Positions 1 to 8,875 are shown, numbered from the stretch's first letter. The stretch: 64,000 nucleotides of DNA from Shewanella sp. MR-4 (GCF_000014685.1 NC_008321.1:3593001-3657000); one strand, 5' to 3'. The notes: generated from the letters alone by a model not told the origin. Numbers and translations are program-made.

Positions 1-2
1 TC

Positions 3-587
3 CTAACCCGCTTAATCAACTACAAGCCAGATATCATACTGCTAGACATTATGTTGCCAGGTATCGATGGCCTGAGCCTATGTGAAAAGCTACCCGATTA
101 CTTTGCTGGCCCCATCCTACTGATGAGCGCTCTAGGTTCGAGCGAAGATCAGATCAAAGGTTTAGAGCTCGGTGCCGACGACTATGTCGTTAAACCCGTT
201 GACCCAGCGCTGCTCGTCGCCCGTATAAACAACCTATTACGTCGCCAAAATCAACCGCCTCAGGCCGAATCCCATTGTCTGACCTTTGGTAAGCTGAGTA
301 TCGATCCCCATACCCATGCAATCCGCCTCGACAATAAAGAAGTCGACCTCACCAGCCATGAGTTTGAACTCCTCTGGTTACTGGCCTCACAGGCAGGACA
401 AGTGCTGAGCCGTCAGTACATCTATCAATTACTGCTTAACATTGATTTTGATGGTAAAGATAGAAAGATAGACGTGCGCATTTCAAGGCTACGTAAAAAG
501 CTGAATGACAATATCGAGACCCCCTTCAGAATTAAAACCGTCTGGGGGCAGGGTTATCTCTTCGCCCCAGAGGCTTGGAACAACTAA
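3..587 (+). CDS. rstA: OmpR-family response regulator, RstA-like (5' end outside window)
   Basis: This is the output half of a two-component system: a phosphorylated receiver controls a DNA-binding domain in the cytoplasm. The open frame runs to the window's first base, so the real start lies upstream. The receiver is seen from the phospho-acceptor region on (LLDIMLPG, with the Asp), followed by the conserved Thr/Ser (LLMSALGSS) and Lys (VVKPVDP) positions. A winged-helix transcriptional regulatory domain follows a short linker; LTSHEFELLWLLA, RISRLRKKL and the GQGYLF end motif are typical of OmpR/PhoB. The stop overlaps the upstream possible start of the kinase gene, so the two are an operon. 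The RstA name rests on the neighbouring kinase resembling RstB; the family call is firm, the orthology is inferred. Confidence 0.88.
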   Translation, partial: LTRLINYKPDIILLDIMLPGIDGLSLCEKLPDYFAGPILLMSALGSSEDQIKGLELGADDYVVKPVDPALLVARINNLLRRQNQPPQAESHCLTFGKLSIDPHTHAIRLDNKEVDLTSHEFELLWLLASQAGQVLSRQYIYQLLLNIDFDGKDRKIDVRISRLRKKLNDNIETPFRIKTVWGQGYLFAPEAWNN

Positions 588-595
588 GAACTTCC

Positions 596-1864
596 GTGAA
601 ACGTCTCTTTATCAGCTTATATTTACTGCTGAGCCTCAGTTTTCTAGGCATAGGCTGGACACTGGACAGCCTGTGGCAGAAAAATGTGGACGAAAATAAT
701 GCCTTAGATGCTCCTCTGGTTGCGTTAGCCCAGTTGCTAACACAGCTACCAGAGGAGAATCGTAACGCCTATCTCGAGGCGCTGCCCAGCCATGATCAGT
801 TGCCCCTTAATCTGCTCAGCCCAGATCAAATCGCGCTAGCCAAAGACCAACAGCTCACGCCCAATCATGTGGTTACCACCACAACCAGCGAGGGCGAACA
901 ATTCCAGTTTATTCAGGTAGGCGAGCAAGTGTTAATGGCGGGTCCCATCGAGATAGACCCTAGAGCCTCACTGCGTAATCTGTTTACGCTGTTTTTCTAT
1001 CTCTCACTGGCATTAGTTGCACTGATTTGGGTCGGTCCGCTGTCGCGGGATTTAAGCATTTTACGTAAGGCTACCAAGGATTTTGGCGAGGCCAAATGGG
1101 ATACACGCATTAGCCTTTCAAACCGCTCCCAGGTTAAACCCTTAGCGAACACCTTTAATGAAATGGCGCGCCATATCAGTGCGTTAATCGAAAACCAAAA
1201 ACATTTATCCAATGCGGTTTCCCACGAGATCCGCACACCACTCGCGCGACTGAAATTCGCCCTCGCCTTAATGCCCATGTACTGCCAGCCCGATTCTGAC
1301 GAACAAAAGCGTCAAGACTTTCTCAATGAGATGCAGCTCGACATAAAAGAAATGGAAAACCTGCTGCAGGAACTGCTGACTTACGCCAGTCTGGAGGCTC
1401 AGCGCGAAGGCACACCGTTGGATGAATACGATTTACTCAGCTTAGTTAACCAGTGCATTAAACGTTTAAGCAGCCTAAGTGATACTCCCATCCGCTTACA
1501 GGCGGAGATGACGAGTCTCCCCTTGGTCGGCGAACCCGCACTGATTGAACGCGCCCTACAAAACCTGCTGACCAACGCCCAGCGTTTTGCCCGCCAGCAA
1601 ATCCTGATTGAAGTCAGCCAAACCCCGCAAAGGGTGACTTTGAGTGTGAGTAATGATGGAGAGCCTATCCCCGAGGTGGATTTACCTATGGTGTTCGAGC
1701 CATTTTACCGTAGCCAATCGGTGCAAAATGGTAACAAGGGTCATGGCTTAGGGCTGGCGATTATCAAACGGATCATGCAGCGTCATCAGGGCGAAGTGAG
1801 CGTTAGCAGCAATCCCACTCAAACGTGTTTTACCTTAAGCTGGCCAAAAAAGCGGGAAATTTAA
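596..1864 (+). CDS. rstB: Sensor histidine kinase, RstB-like
   Basis: Inner-membrane sensor kinase that would phosphorylate the regulator encoded just upstream. From a GTG start at 596 the protein has 422 residues and begins MKRLFISLYLLLS, like the N terminus of E. coli RstB. A TTG at 575, overlapping the regulator's stop, is the alternative start. The first TM is near residues 3-22, a periplasmic region of about 110 residues follows, and the second TM is near residues 130-147. HAMP comes next, then the H-box SHEIRTPLARLKF with the phospho-accepting His, the N-box (LLTNAQRFA), G1 (SNDGEPIP) and G2 (GHGLGLAI). The H-box and domain spacing match RstB. The signal sensed cannot be read from the sequence. 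Confidence 0.87.
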   Translation: MKRLFISLYLLLSLSFLGIGWTLDSLWQKNVDENNALDAPLVALAQLLTQLPEENRNAYLEALPSHDQLPLNLLSPDQIALAKDQQLTPNHVVTTTTSEGEQFQFIQVGEQVLMAGPIEIDPRASLRNLFTLFFYLSLALVALIWVGPLSRDLSILRKATKDFGEAKWDTRISLSNRSQVKPLANTFNEMARHISALIENQKHLSNAVSHEIRTPLARLKFALALMPMYCQPDSDEQKRQDFLNEMQLDIKEMENLLQELLTYASLEAQREGTPLDEYDLLSLVNQCIKRLSSLSDTPIRLQAEMTSLPLVGEPALIERALQNLLTNAQRFARQQILIEVSQTPQRVTLSVSNDGEPIPEVDLPMVFEPFYRSQSVQNGNKGHGLGLAIIKRIMQRHQGEVSVSSNPTQTCFTLSWPKKREI

Positions 1865-1892
1865 GCGCTTAGTTGGTGCTCTCAAAGTTAGA

Positions 1893-2201
1893 TTATTCCT
1901 CGAGATCAAAATCATCGAGGTCCAATTCGGCGGCATCTTGCGGCGCAAAATCGAGTTGGGGATTAAGCGCCGCCCTCTCCTGCTCAAGTGCTTGCTGACG
2001 GGCTTTGTATAAGGCCAACTGCCGCCGACGCTTACGTTGGTTGCATAAACGGATCACATCGTGCTTTTGCGCGTCGGTAAAGTGCAACCAATTGAATCGC
2101 TCATCACGACTACGCAGGCAACCTTTGCAATAGCCGCGGGCATCGGTTTGGCACACACCGATGCAAGGGCTAGGTATTTCGAAAAAGGCTAACTGTTCCA
2201 T
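1893..2201 (-). CDS. DUF1289 family small Cys-rich protein
   Basis: Short protein of 102 residues with the DUF1289 signature: IPSPCIGVCQTD, then YCKGCLRSRDE and a WLHFTDAQKHDVI segment. Four cysteines (CxxxC and CxxC spacing) suggest a small metal-binding module, possibly zinc or Fe-S; this is inferred only from the spacing. The C-terminal third is acidic and low in complexity (DLDDFDLEE). The gene is convergent with the kinase gene, whose stop lies 28 bases away, and there is no obvious terminator between them. E. coli YdhL belongs to the same family. No biochemical function is established that I can name. Confidence 0.85.
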   Translation of the reverse strand: MEQLAFFEIPSPCIGVCQTDARGYCKGCLRSRDERFNWLHFTDAQKHDVIRLCNQRKRRRQLALYKARQQALEQERAALNPQLDFAPQDAAELDLDDFDLEE

Positions 2202-2359
2202 GATGTTGAGCTACTCTGGCAAATTAAGCACTTAAAATGCGTGACCTTAAATACACAAGTAAAACAATACAAAAATTAAACACTTTTCACTAAATTACTT
2301 GCAGTCTTGTTGTTAATCAAGGCACATTGAACAGAGTTTGTACAACTTGGAGTGTCATC

Positions 2360-2896
2360 ATGGGATACAAAAATATCGCCAGTCTGTTTGTCGCCTTGGT
2401 CTTAGTCAGCGCCTGCAGCAGTAAGCCGAAAAACGATTACGATCTCAATTACGACTTTAAGGCATTACAGAGCTTCAGCCAGCTCGCCCCCCAACCTAGC
2501 GACGACCCACTCAGCGCCCAGCGCATTCAAACCGAAATCACCCAACAATTAAGCCAAAAAGGCTTTACTGAAACTGCCACTTCCCCCGATTTTAAAGTCG
2601 CCTATGGGTTATTAACCCAAGACAAGCCTAAAGACTCGGGTCTCTCCATAGGTTTAGGCACGGGCAGTTTTGGCCGTTCTGGTGGCATTGGCGTAGGCAC
2701 AAGCGTTGGGGTACCACTTGGCAGTGACACGGCAAAAATTCAGACTATTCAAATTGATATTATCGATACGAAAACCAATAAGCTGATTTGGCGCGGCACA
2801 GATAGTTTCGATTTTGACAGGGGCGGCGATAAAAAAGCCCAAGACACAGCCAAAGCCGTTAGCCGGATTTTGGCGCAGTTTCCACCGCAACCATAA
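2360..2896 (+). CDS. DUF4136 domain lipoprotein
   Basis: Predicted envelope lipoprotein of 178 residues. The ATG at 2360 is chosen over a TTG at 2327 because a GGAG lies eight bases upstream of it and because it places a compact signal peptide (MGYKNIASLFVALVLVSAC) right at the start. The lipobox is LVSAC, with Cys near residue 19. The rest matches DUF4136: an N-terminal strand YDLNYDFKALQSFSQ, a central Gly/Ser-rich loop (GLGTGSFGRSGGIGVG) and a late TKLIWRGT-like strand (NKLIWRGTDSF). Proteins of this family are small outer-membrane-associated lipoproteins of unknown role. No operon partner is evident. Confidence 0.85.
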   Translation: MGYKNIASLFVALVLVSACSSKPKNDYDLNYDFKALQSFSQLAPQPSDDPLSAQRIQTEITQQLSQKGFTETATSPDFKVAYGLLTQDKPKDSGLSIGLGTGSFGRSGGIGVGTSVGVPLGSDTAKIQTIQIDIIDTKTNKLIWRGTDSFDFDRGGDKKAQDTAKAVSRILAQFPPQP

Positions 2897-2900
2897 GCCA

Positions 2901-2934
2901 GTGCTAAGTGCTAAGTGTTAAGTGTTAAGTGCTA
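2901..2934. repeat. Heptamer tandem repeat, about 5 copies
   Basis: Directly after the DUF4136 stop, the unit GTGYTAA is repeated: two copies with C, two with T, then a partial fifth copy. It is too short and too perfect to be chance. It is followed by a second, longer degenerate repeat. Confidence 0.8.
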
Positions 2935-2963
2935 TTGATTGGTCTGATAGTAGGTAACTCTTG

Positions 2964-3024
2964 ATGACTTAAACCATAATGACTTTAATAAACCACAATG
3001 GCTTAAACCACAATGGCTTATGCA
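2964..3024. repeat. Degenerate 15-19 bp direct repeats
   Basis: A unit reading roughly ATGRCTTAAACCACA recurs about three and a half times between the heptamer repeat and the IS200 element. One copy carries a 4-base insertion (TTAATAAACC). No coding potential is seen. Confidence 0.65.
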
Positions 3025-3036
3025 ATAGTCAGTAAA

Positions 3037-3645
3037 GAATCCGCCTTCTTAGAAGGCGGCTTTGATTTGCCCCTGGAAGGGGCTATTTCCTTACACCTAC
3101 TTCATCTGTAGCGACAATTGAGCATCATGCTCTAGATCTTGCTTATCTTGATGGCGAACATAGCGTCTTATGATTTCCTCATTTACGCCTACCGTATCAA
3201 CAAAATAACCCCTCGCCCAAAAGCTATTTCCCCATAACTTCTTGCGAACATGAGGGAATTTGTTAAAAAGCCTTATTGCGCTACTACCCTTCAATATCCC
3301 CATTAATGTGGATACTGACAACTTTGGGGGAATTATCACGACTAGATGCACATGATCTATCTGGACGTTTAATTCTAAGACCTCACAACTTTTCATATTG
3401 CATAGAATATAAATCGACCTGTAGAGCTCTTTACCAAGGTTACCTTTTAGAATTTTGAATCTGTACTTAGGCGTCCAAACGATATGATATTTACAACGCC
3501 AGTAAACATGTGATGAACTTCTGTAATCGCCCATGTTTCTCGTTTCCTCTTACTTGTGGTGAATAAGAAGGTCTCTTTTAACATGGGCGTTATTCAGGCT
3601 ATAGCCTTAAGGGACAATCACCACCGCCAAAGGCGGTGGTTTTGG
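3037..3645 (-). mobile_element. IS200/IS605-family insertion sequence (tnpA only)
   Basis: An IS200-type element of about 0.6 kb. A single Y1 transposase gene lies between two perfect hairpins of the kind that mark IS200/IS605 ends. On the side past the gene's 3' end, CCGCCTTCT pairs with AGAAGGCGG (3041-3059). On the side of its 5' end, CCACCGCC-AAA-GGCGGTGG occupies 3621-3639. There are no terminal inverted repeats or target duplications, as expected for the family. No tnpB is present, so this is the IS200 rather than the IS605 layout. Exact ends are uncertain by about ten bases. Confidence 0.82.
3097..3534 (-). CDS. tnpA: IS200-type Y1 (HUH) transposase TnpA
   Basis: Single-strand transposase of 145 residues, full length for the IS200 group. 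It cuts and rejoins single-stranded element ends through a tyrosine-DNA intermediate. The metal-binding HUH motif is visible as DHVHLVV near residue 60, and the catalytic Tyr lies in RRYVRHQ near residue 125 with the usual YxxxQ spacing. The N terminus (YRSSSHVYWRCKYHIVWTPKYR) is the standard beta-strand start. The frame is intact, so the element may still be mobile. No accessory TnpB guide-RNA nuclease lies beside it. Confidence 0.93.
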   Translation of the reverse strand: MGDYRSSSHVYWRCKYHIVWTPKYRFKILKGNLGKELYRSIYILCNMKSCEVLELNVQIDHVHLVVIIPPKLSVSTLMGILKGSSAIRLFNKFPHVRKKLWGNSFWARGYFVDTVGVNEEIIRRYVRHQDKQDLEHDAQLSLQMK

Positions 3646-3650
3646 GATGA

Positions 3651-3685
3651 CAATAAAAATGGGCGATTAACGCCCATTTTTATTG
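3651..3685. terminator. Bidirectional intrinsic terminator after cysM
   Basis: A perfect 15-bp stem (CAATAAAAATGGGCG) with a five-base loop. A-rich and T-rich tracts within the stem give a U-run on either strand. It lies 40 bases past the cysM stop and separates cysM from the IS element. Confidence 0.85.
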
Positions 3686-3726
3686 CCGAAGGAAGGTTAA
3701 ATCCTAAGCGTGAATCTTAGTTAGGG

Positions 3727-4605
3727 TTAAGAAAATAACCCAGATGACAGATAACGGTCGCCCCTATCACACACAATCGCGACCACAACCGAACCCGGAT
3801 TCTGCCTCGCAATCTCGAGCGCCGCAAATACCGCGCCGCCAGAACTCACGCCAGCACAAATGCCTTCTTCACGGGCCAAGGTTCTTGCCATGGCTTTCGC
3901 ATCTTGCTCCTCAATATCCATCACCGCATCGACACGGGCAGCATCGAAAATACCCGGTAGATATTCCTGCGGCCAACGACGAATCCCCGGAATCGAACTG
4001 CCATCGGCGGGTTGTAGCCCGACAATGGTGACATCTGGGTTGCGGCTCTTTAGGTATTTCGACACGCCCATAATAGTGCCTGTGGTGCCCATGCTGGAGA
4101 CAAAGTGGGTGATCTTACCTTGGCTCTGCTGCCAAATTTCGGGGCCAGTGGTCTGGAAATGGGCGTTGGCGTTATCTTGATTATTGAACTGATCCAGCAC
4201 CTTACCTTTGCCTTGTGCCTGAAGCTCTAAGGCTAAATCCCGCGCGGCTTCCATATTGTCCACCAGCAGCAGCTCGGCGCCATAGGCCAGCATGGCATCC
4301 TTACGCTCTTGGGTCGAATTCGACGGCATGATCAGGATCATCTTGTAGCCTTTAATCGCCGCCGCCATGGCTAAGGCGATGCCGGTATTGCCACTGGTCG
4401 CTTCAATCAGGGTATCCCCAGGGGCAATCTCTTGGCGAAGCTCCGCCTGAATAATCATATTCAGCGCCGCGCGATCCTTTACCGAACCCGCGGGGTTATT
4501 CCCCTCCAGCTTTAATAATACCGTTGAGCTACCACAATCAAGTCGCTGCAAACGTACCAGCGGAGTTTGCCCAATACAGGCTTCAATAGTCGGAAAGTCA
4601 GACAC
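3727..4605 (-). CDS. cysM: Cysteine synthase B (O-acetylserine sulfhydrylase)
   Basis: PLP enzyme of 292 residues that makes cysteine from O-acetylserine and sulfide; the CysM type can also use thiosulfate. The PLP lysine is in NPAGSVKDRAA near residue 43, the substrate-binding Asn loop is TSGNTGIAL near residue 70, the Gly-rich phosphate loop is SSMGTTGTIMG near residue 171, and CAGVSSGGAV lies near the C terminus. The start is GTG with AAGGA eight bases upstream. The gene is divergent from the sulfate importer genes, which fits shared CysB-type control of sulfur assimilation, although I did not identify a CysB site. Confidence 0.95.
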   Translation of the reverse strand: MSDFPTIEACIGQTPLVRLQRLDCGSSTVLLKLEGNNPAGSVKDRAALNMIIQAELRQEIAPGDTLIEATSGNTGIALAMAAAIKGYKMILIMPSNSTQERKDAMLAYGAELLLVDNMEAARDLALELQAQGKGKVLDQFNNQDNANAHFQTTGPEIWQQSQGKITHFVSSMGTTGTIMGVSKYLKSRNPDVTIVGLQPADGSSIPGIRRWPQEYLPGIFDAARVDAVMDIEEQDAKAMARTLAREEGICAGVSSGGAVFAALEIARQNPGSVVVAIVCDRGDRYLSSGLFS

Positions 4606-4812
4606 TCGGATGATCCTTGTAATAAAAGCGATTCAGCATAGGGGTATTTTAAGGGGGTTAGCCACAACAAACACGATGAATCTCACCCGAGGCATACAAT
4701 TATTCGCTCATAGTTATTCTAAAAAGTTCTATTCATGCAGCTTTTTATAAATAAATTCTTCTATTACTCTATTCCTATACACTGACACAGTTGCCAGATT
4801 AAGGAGTACAAA

Positions 4813-5820
4813 ATGCCAGTAAAATTGACTAAGGCCCTACTGGGAACCCTATTGCTGGGAACCACCCTCAATGTGGCAGCCGCCGATCAGACACTATTAA
4901 ATTCCTCGTACGATATCGCGCGGGAATTATTCAATGCCTATAACCCTGTTTTTGCTAAACATTGGCAAGAAAAAACTGGCAAGACAGTTGAAATCAAGCA
5001 ATCCCATGCGGGTTCTTCCGCCCAGGCTCGCTCGATTCTTCAGGGCTTACCCGCCGATGTCGTGACCTTTAACCAAGTCACCGATGTGCAAATTCTCCAT
5101 GACCGCGGCAAGTTGATCCCAGAAAACTGGCAACAACTGCTGCCGAATGCCAGCTCACCTTACTACTCCACCATCGCGTTTTTGGTGCGTAAGGGCAATC
5201 CAAAGCAAATCAGCGACTGGAATGATTTAGCCAAAGATGACGTTAAGTTGGTGTTCCCGAACCCAAAAACCTCGGGTAATGCGCGTTACACTTACTTAGC
5301 AGCCTTAGGTTATGCCCAGAAAAACTATGGTAAAGATAATCAAGCCTCATTAGATGAGTTTTTGAAGAAGTTCCTCGGTAACGTTGCCGTATTTGATACG
5401 GGCGGCCGTGGTGCAACCACGTCGTTTGTTGAACGTGGCATCGGCGATGTGCTGATCACCTTCGAATCTGAAGTTAACAATATTCGTCAGCAATATGGTG
5501 CCGATGATTACCAAGTCGTCGTGCCAAAAACCTCGATTCTGGCAGAATTCCCCGTTGCCGTAGTTGAGAAAAACGCTAAGCGTAACGGCACGCAAGAACT
5601 CGCAACCGAGTATTTAAACTACCTTTACAGCGAAGAAGCACAACGTTTGTTAGCCGGATTTAACTACCGCGTTCACAACGAGAAAGTCGTTGCCGAATTT
5701 ACCAAGCAATTCCCAACGGTTGAATTAATGACCGTTGAGCAAATCATAGGTAACTGGGACAACGCGATGAAGACCCAATTTGCCAATGGCGCCAAACTGG
5801 ATCAGTTATTAAAACGCTGA
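4813..5820 (+). CDS. sbp: Periplasmic sulfate-binding protein of ABC importer
   Basis: Extracytoplasmic solute receptor of 335 residues that delivers sulfate (possibly thiosulfate) to the CysTWA transporter. Residues 1-24 form a Sec signal peptide (KALLGTLLLGTTLNVAAA). The mature part has the family hallmarks SYDIARELF, SHAGSSAQARSI (anion-binding loop), DVVTFNQVTD, NPKTSGNARY and DTGGRGATTSF. The start ATG has a strong AAGGAG site. Upstream, a TATACA box at 4776-4781 lacks a good -35, as expected for an activator-dependent (CysB) promoter. A terminator-like hairpin separates it from the permease genes. It is often called cysP in Shewanella; sequence alone does not separate Sbp from CysP. Confidence 0.93.
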   Translation: MPVKLTKALLGTLLLGTTLNVAAADQTLLNSSYDIARELFNAYNPVFAKHWQEKTGKTVEIKQSHAGSSAQARSILQGLPADVVTFNQVTDVQILHDRGKLIPENWQQLLPNASSPYYSTIAFLVRKGNPKQISDWNDLAKDDVKLVFPNPKTSGNARYTYLAALGYAQKNYGKDNQASLDEFLKKFLGNVAVFDTGGRGATTSFVERGIGDVLITFESEVNNIRQQYGADDYQVVVPKTSILAEFPVAVVEKNAKRNGTQELATEYLNYLYSEEAQRLLAGFNYRVHNEKVVAEFTKQFPTVELMTVEQIIGNWDNAMKTQFANGAKLDQLLKR

Positions 5821-5852
5821 TAATTCGCTTGGGTACCTAAGTCATCAAATTC

Positions 5853-5880
5853 ACAACCCGGGCAATGTCCCGGGTTTTGT
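5853..5880 (+). terminator. Hairpin between sbp and cysT (partial terminator)
   Basis: AACCCGGG and CCCGGGTT pair around a six-base loop, followed by TTTT. Because the permease genes of the same transporter follow 113 bases later, it probably lets only part of the transcripts through. Confidence 0.75.
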
Positions 5881-5992
5881 GGTTATATCGCAGCAAGAAT
5901 TCACAGCGTTTTTTTATCGTGATTGAGCAATAACGTGCTAATGGCATAATAATATTGGACTAACTCCATCAACCTTATCGGGTGGTTATTCA

Positions 5993-6838
5993 GTGATATT
6001 TAATAATGGGCGTTTACGCCACAAGCGGGTTTTGCCAGGGTTTAGTATCAGCCTAGGTGTGTCTTTGCTGTTTGTCAGCTTGATTCTCTTACTCCCCACC
6101 ACAGGCCTGATTATGCAAACCAGCCAGATGAGCTGGGCAGAATATTGGGGCGTGATTGCCGATCCCCGCGTGCTGGCAAGTTATAAAGTCACCATTTTAT
6201 CTGCACTTGCCGCCTCCCTGTTTAACTGTCTTTTTGGCCTGTTACTCGCTTGGGTGTTGGTGCGTTATGAGTTTCCGGGTAAGCGCATCCTCGATGCCTT
6301 AGTCGATTTACCCTTTGCCTTACCCACCGCCGTCGCGGGTATCACCTTAGCGACTCTGTACGCCGAGAATGGCCAGATTGGTAGCCTTTTGGCCGAAATC
6401 GGTATCAAAGTGGCCTACACGCCATTGGGGATTGTGGTTGCGATGATCTTCACCAGCATTCCCTTCGTGGTGCGAACCGTTCAGCCCGTACTGGAAGAGT
6501 TATCCCACGATGAAGAAGAAGCCGGCATGACCTTAGGCGCAACCGATGGCACCGTGTTTTGGCGGGTGATTTTACCTTCCCTCTGGCCAGCCTTAGTGGT
6601 CGGTACGGCGCTGTCTTTTACCCGCAGTCTGGGTGAGTTTGGCGCGGTGATTTTTATCGCAGGCAATATGCCCTACATCAGTGAAATCACCTCCCTGATG
6701 ATTTTCGTTCGCCTACAGGAATTTGATTTTGCCGGCGCCAGCGCCATTGCCTCCGTTGTACTGCTGACCTCGCTGTTGCTGCTACTGCTGATTAACCTGT
6801 GGCAGGCGCGTTATTTACGCCGCATTCACGGCCGATAA
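5993..6838 (+). CDS. cysT: Sulfate ABC transporter permease CysT (CysU)
   Basis: Inner-membrane permease of 281 residues forming the channel with CysW. About six TM helices are visible; the first starts at GFSISLGVSLLFVS. The EAA loop that docks on the ATPase is EEEAGMTLGATDG near residue 176. The VDLPFALPTAVAG segment is the conserved CysT/CysW helix. Translation starts at a GTG with a weak GGGTGG upstream. The stop lies just before the AAGGAG site of cysW, so the two are coupled. Confidence 0.93.
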   Translation: MIFNNGRLRHKRVLPGFSISLGVSLLFVSLILLLPTTGLIMQTSQMSWAEYWGVIADPRVLASYKVTILSALAASLFNCLFGLLLAWVLVRYEFPGKRILDALVDLPFALPTAVAGITLATLYAENGQIGSLLAEIGIKVAYTPLGIVVAMIFTSIPFVVRTVQPVLEELSHDEEEAGMTLGATDGTVFWRVILPSLWPALVVGTALSFTRSLGEFGAVIFIAGNMPYISEITSLMIFVRLQEFDFAGASAIASVVLLTSLLLLLLINLWQARYLRRIHGR

Positions 6839-6847
6839 GGAGCCACC

Positions 6848-7717
6848 ATGAACTCATTTAAACCGTTAAGAGTCGGTGAAGCGCCCCTCATCAAATGGAG
6901 CCTAATCATCCTAGCCGTGTTTTTGGCCATGGTGTTGTTGCTGCTGCCCTTAGTCAGTATTTTCCAGCAGGCCTTCGTTGGTGGTTGGGAGCGTTATATC
7001 GAGCATCTGAGCCAACCCGACTCACTCCACGCCATCGGGCTGACCCTGATGGTCGCAGCGCTAACCGTGCCGATTAACTTAGTGTTTGGGGTACTGCTCG
7101 CCTGGAGCGTAACGCGCTTTGAGTTTCCGGGGCGTAAGTTACTCATTACCTTGATTGATATTCCCTTTGCCGTATCGCCCGTGGTCGCAGGCTTGCTCTA
7201 TCTACTGCTTTACGGCAACAGTGGCTGGCTCGGTGCTTGGCTGTTTGAGCACGATTTACAGATCATGTTTGCCTGGCCGGGGATTCTGTTAGTCACCATT
7301 TTCGTGACCTGCCCCTTTGTTGCCCGAGAATTAATCCCCTTGATGCAGCAACAGGGCGCATCGGAGGAGGAAGCCGCAGTCATTCTTGGTGCCTCATGGT
7401 GGCAACTGTTTCGCCGCGTGACTCTGCCCAATATCAAGTGGGCACTGATTTATGGGGTGATCCTCACCAACGCCAGAGCCGTAGGTGAGTTTGGTGCTGT
7501 TGCCGTAGTATCTGGCAATATCCGTGGCGAAACCAACACCTTACCTTTGCATGTGCAATTACTTTACGAAGATTATCAGGCCGAAGCCGCCTTCGCGAGC
7601 GCGTCACTGCTTGCCTTAATCGCCCTATGTACCTTACTGCTAAAAGCCTTAGTAGAGTGGCGCCAACAACGCAGCTTATCCGCCAATGACAACCAAGAGC
7701 AGAGCCAATCATTATGA
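6848..7717 (+). CDS. cysW: Sulfate ABC transporter permease CysW
   Basis: Second permease half of the sulfate importer, 289 residues with six predicted TM helices. The EAA loop is EEEAAVILGASWWQ near residue 175 and the conserved helix is LIDIPFAVSPVVAG. The start ATG lies nine bases past the cysT stop and has an AAGGAG site. Its last codons overlap the ATG of cysA in an ATGA arrangement, which implies translational coupling of permease and ATPase. The C-terminal tail after the last TM (residues about 270-289) is polar and variable. Confidence 0.93.
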   Translation: MNSFKPLRVGEAPLIKWSLIILAVFLAMVLLLLPLVSIFQQAFVGGWERYIEHLSQPDSLHAIGLTLMVAALTVPINLVFGVLLAWSVTRFEFPGRKLLITLIDIPFAVSPVVAGLLYLLLYGNSGWLGAWLFEHDLQIMFAWPGILLVTIFVTCPFVARELIPLMQQQGASEEEAAVILGASWWQLFRRVTLPNIKWALIYGVILTNARAVGEFGAVAVVSGNIRGETNTLPLHVQLLYEDYQAEAAFASASLLALIALCTLLLKALVEWRQQRSLSANDNQEQSQSL

Positions 7718-8844
7718 GTATTCGTTTAACTAATATTTCCAAAAAATTTGGCCAATTTCAGGCGCTCTCGCCGCTCAATCTGGATATTCAAGAAGGCGAG
7801 ATGATAGGTCTTCTCGGCCCTTCCGGCTCAGGTAAAACCACCCTATTGCGGATTATTGCCGGCCTTGAAGGCGCAGATAGCGGCCAAATCCATTTCGGTA
7901 ATCGTGATGTGACTCAAGTGCATGTGCGTGACCGCAGAGTGGGGTTTGTGTTTCAAAACTACGCCCTGTTCCGCCATATGACGGTCGCCGACAACGTCGC
8001 CTTTGGGCTCGAAGTCATTCCGAAAAATCAGCGACCTTCTAAGGCCGAAATCCAAAATCGCGTCAGCCATTTACTCGAAATGGTACAACTTGGCCATTTA
8101 GCCCAGCGCTACCCTGAGCAGCTTTCGGGCGGACAAAAACAGCGTATCGCCTTGGCCCGCGCCTTAGCGACTCAGCCCGAAGTACTGTTACTCGACGAAC
8201 CCTTTGGCGCCCTCGATGCCAAGGTGCGTAAAGAACTGCGCCGCTGGTTGCGCAGCCTTCACGATGAGCTGAAATTCACTAGCGTGTTTGTGACCCACGA
8301 TCAGGACGAAGCCTTAGAGCTTTCCGATAGAGTGGTGGTGATGAGCAACGGCCATATTGAGCAGGTCAATACTCCCATAGAGTTGTATGCCCAACCCAAC
8401 AGCCGCTTTGTGTTTGATTTCTTAGGTAATGTCAATCGGTTTGAAGCGAGCTGGCAACAGAATCGTTGGACCAACGGTGACGCCTTCTTAGTGCCACCAG
8501 AGCAAGCGCCACTGCAACAAAACGGCGCGCTCTATGTGCGTAGCCATGAGCTGGCACTGGCGGATAAACCCAACAGCCAAGCCCATATTCCCTTTACCAT
8601 AGTGGCAATAACACCGGTTGGCGCAGAAGTGCGTGTCGAACTGGCGCCTATCGGCTGGCAGAGTGAAGAACTGTGGGAAGCCACCTTTACCCACCACCAT
8701 CTGCAAGAATTAGGACTGCAAAAAGGCAGTGTGGTCTACGCCGCCCCAAGAACGGCTTATTTCTTTGGTGAACAAGGTGATGGTTCGCCTATTCGTCAAA
8801 GTTGGCCATTCCTGCCGCCGGGCAGCTTGACCTTCGATATTTAA
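7714..8844 (+). CDS. cysA: Sulfate ABC transporter ATP-binding protein CysA
   Basis: Cytoplasmic ATPase of 376 residues that powers sulfate import. Walker A is GPSGSGKT (residues 35-42), the Q-loop lies in FVFQNYALFRHM, the signature is LSGGQKQR near residue 135, Walker B is LLLDEPFGALD, and the switch His is in VTHDQDEA. A C-terminal TOBE-like regulatory domain (about residues 240-350) is typical of CysA. The gene ends the sbp-cysTWA unit and is followed by a strong terminator shared with the convergent gene. Confidence 0.95.
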   Translation: MSIRLTNISKKFGQFQALSPLNLDIQEGEMIGLLGPSGSGKTTLLRIIAGLEGADSGQIHFGNRDVTQVHVRDRRVGFVFQNYALFRHMTVADNVAFGLEVIPKNQRPSKAEIQNRVSHLLEMVQLGHLAQRYPEQLSGGQKQRIALARALATQPEVLLLDEPFGALDAKVRKELRRWLRSLHDELKFTSVFVTHDQDEALELSDRVVVMSNGHIEQVNTPIELYAQPNSRFVFDFLGNVNRFEASWQQNRWTNGDAFLVPPEQAPLQQNGALYVRSHELALADKPNSQAHIPFTIVAITPVGAEVRVELAPIGWQSEELWEATFTHHHLQELGLQKGSVVYAAPRTAYFFGEQGDGSPIRQSWPFLPPGSLTFDI

Positions 8845-8875
8845 TCGCAGCCTGCATTCACCTGCTGCATATAAC

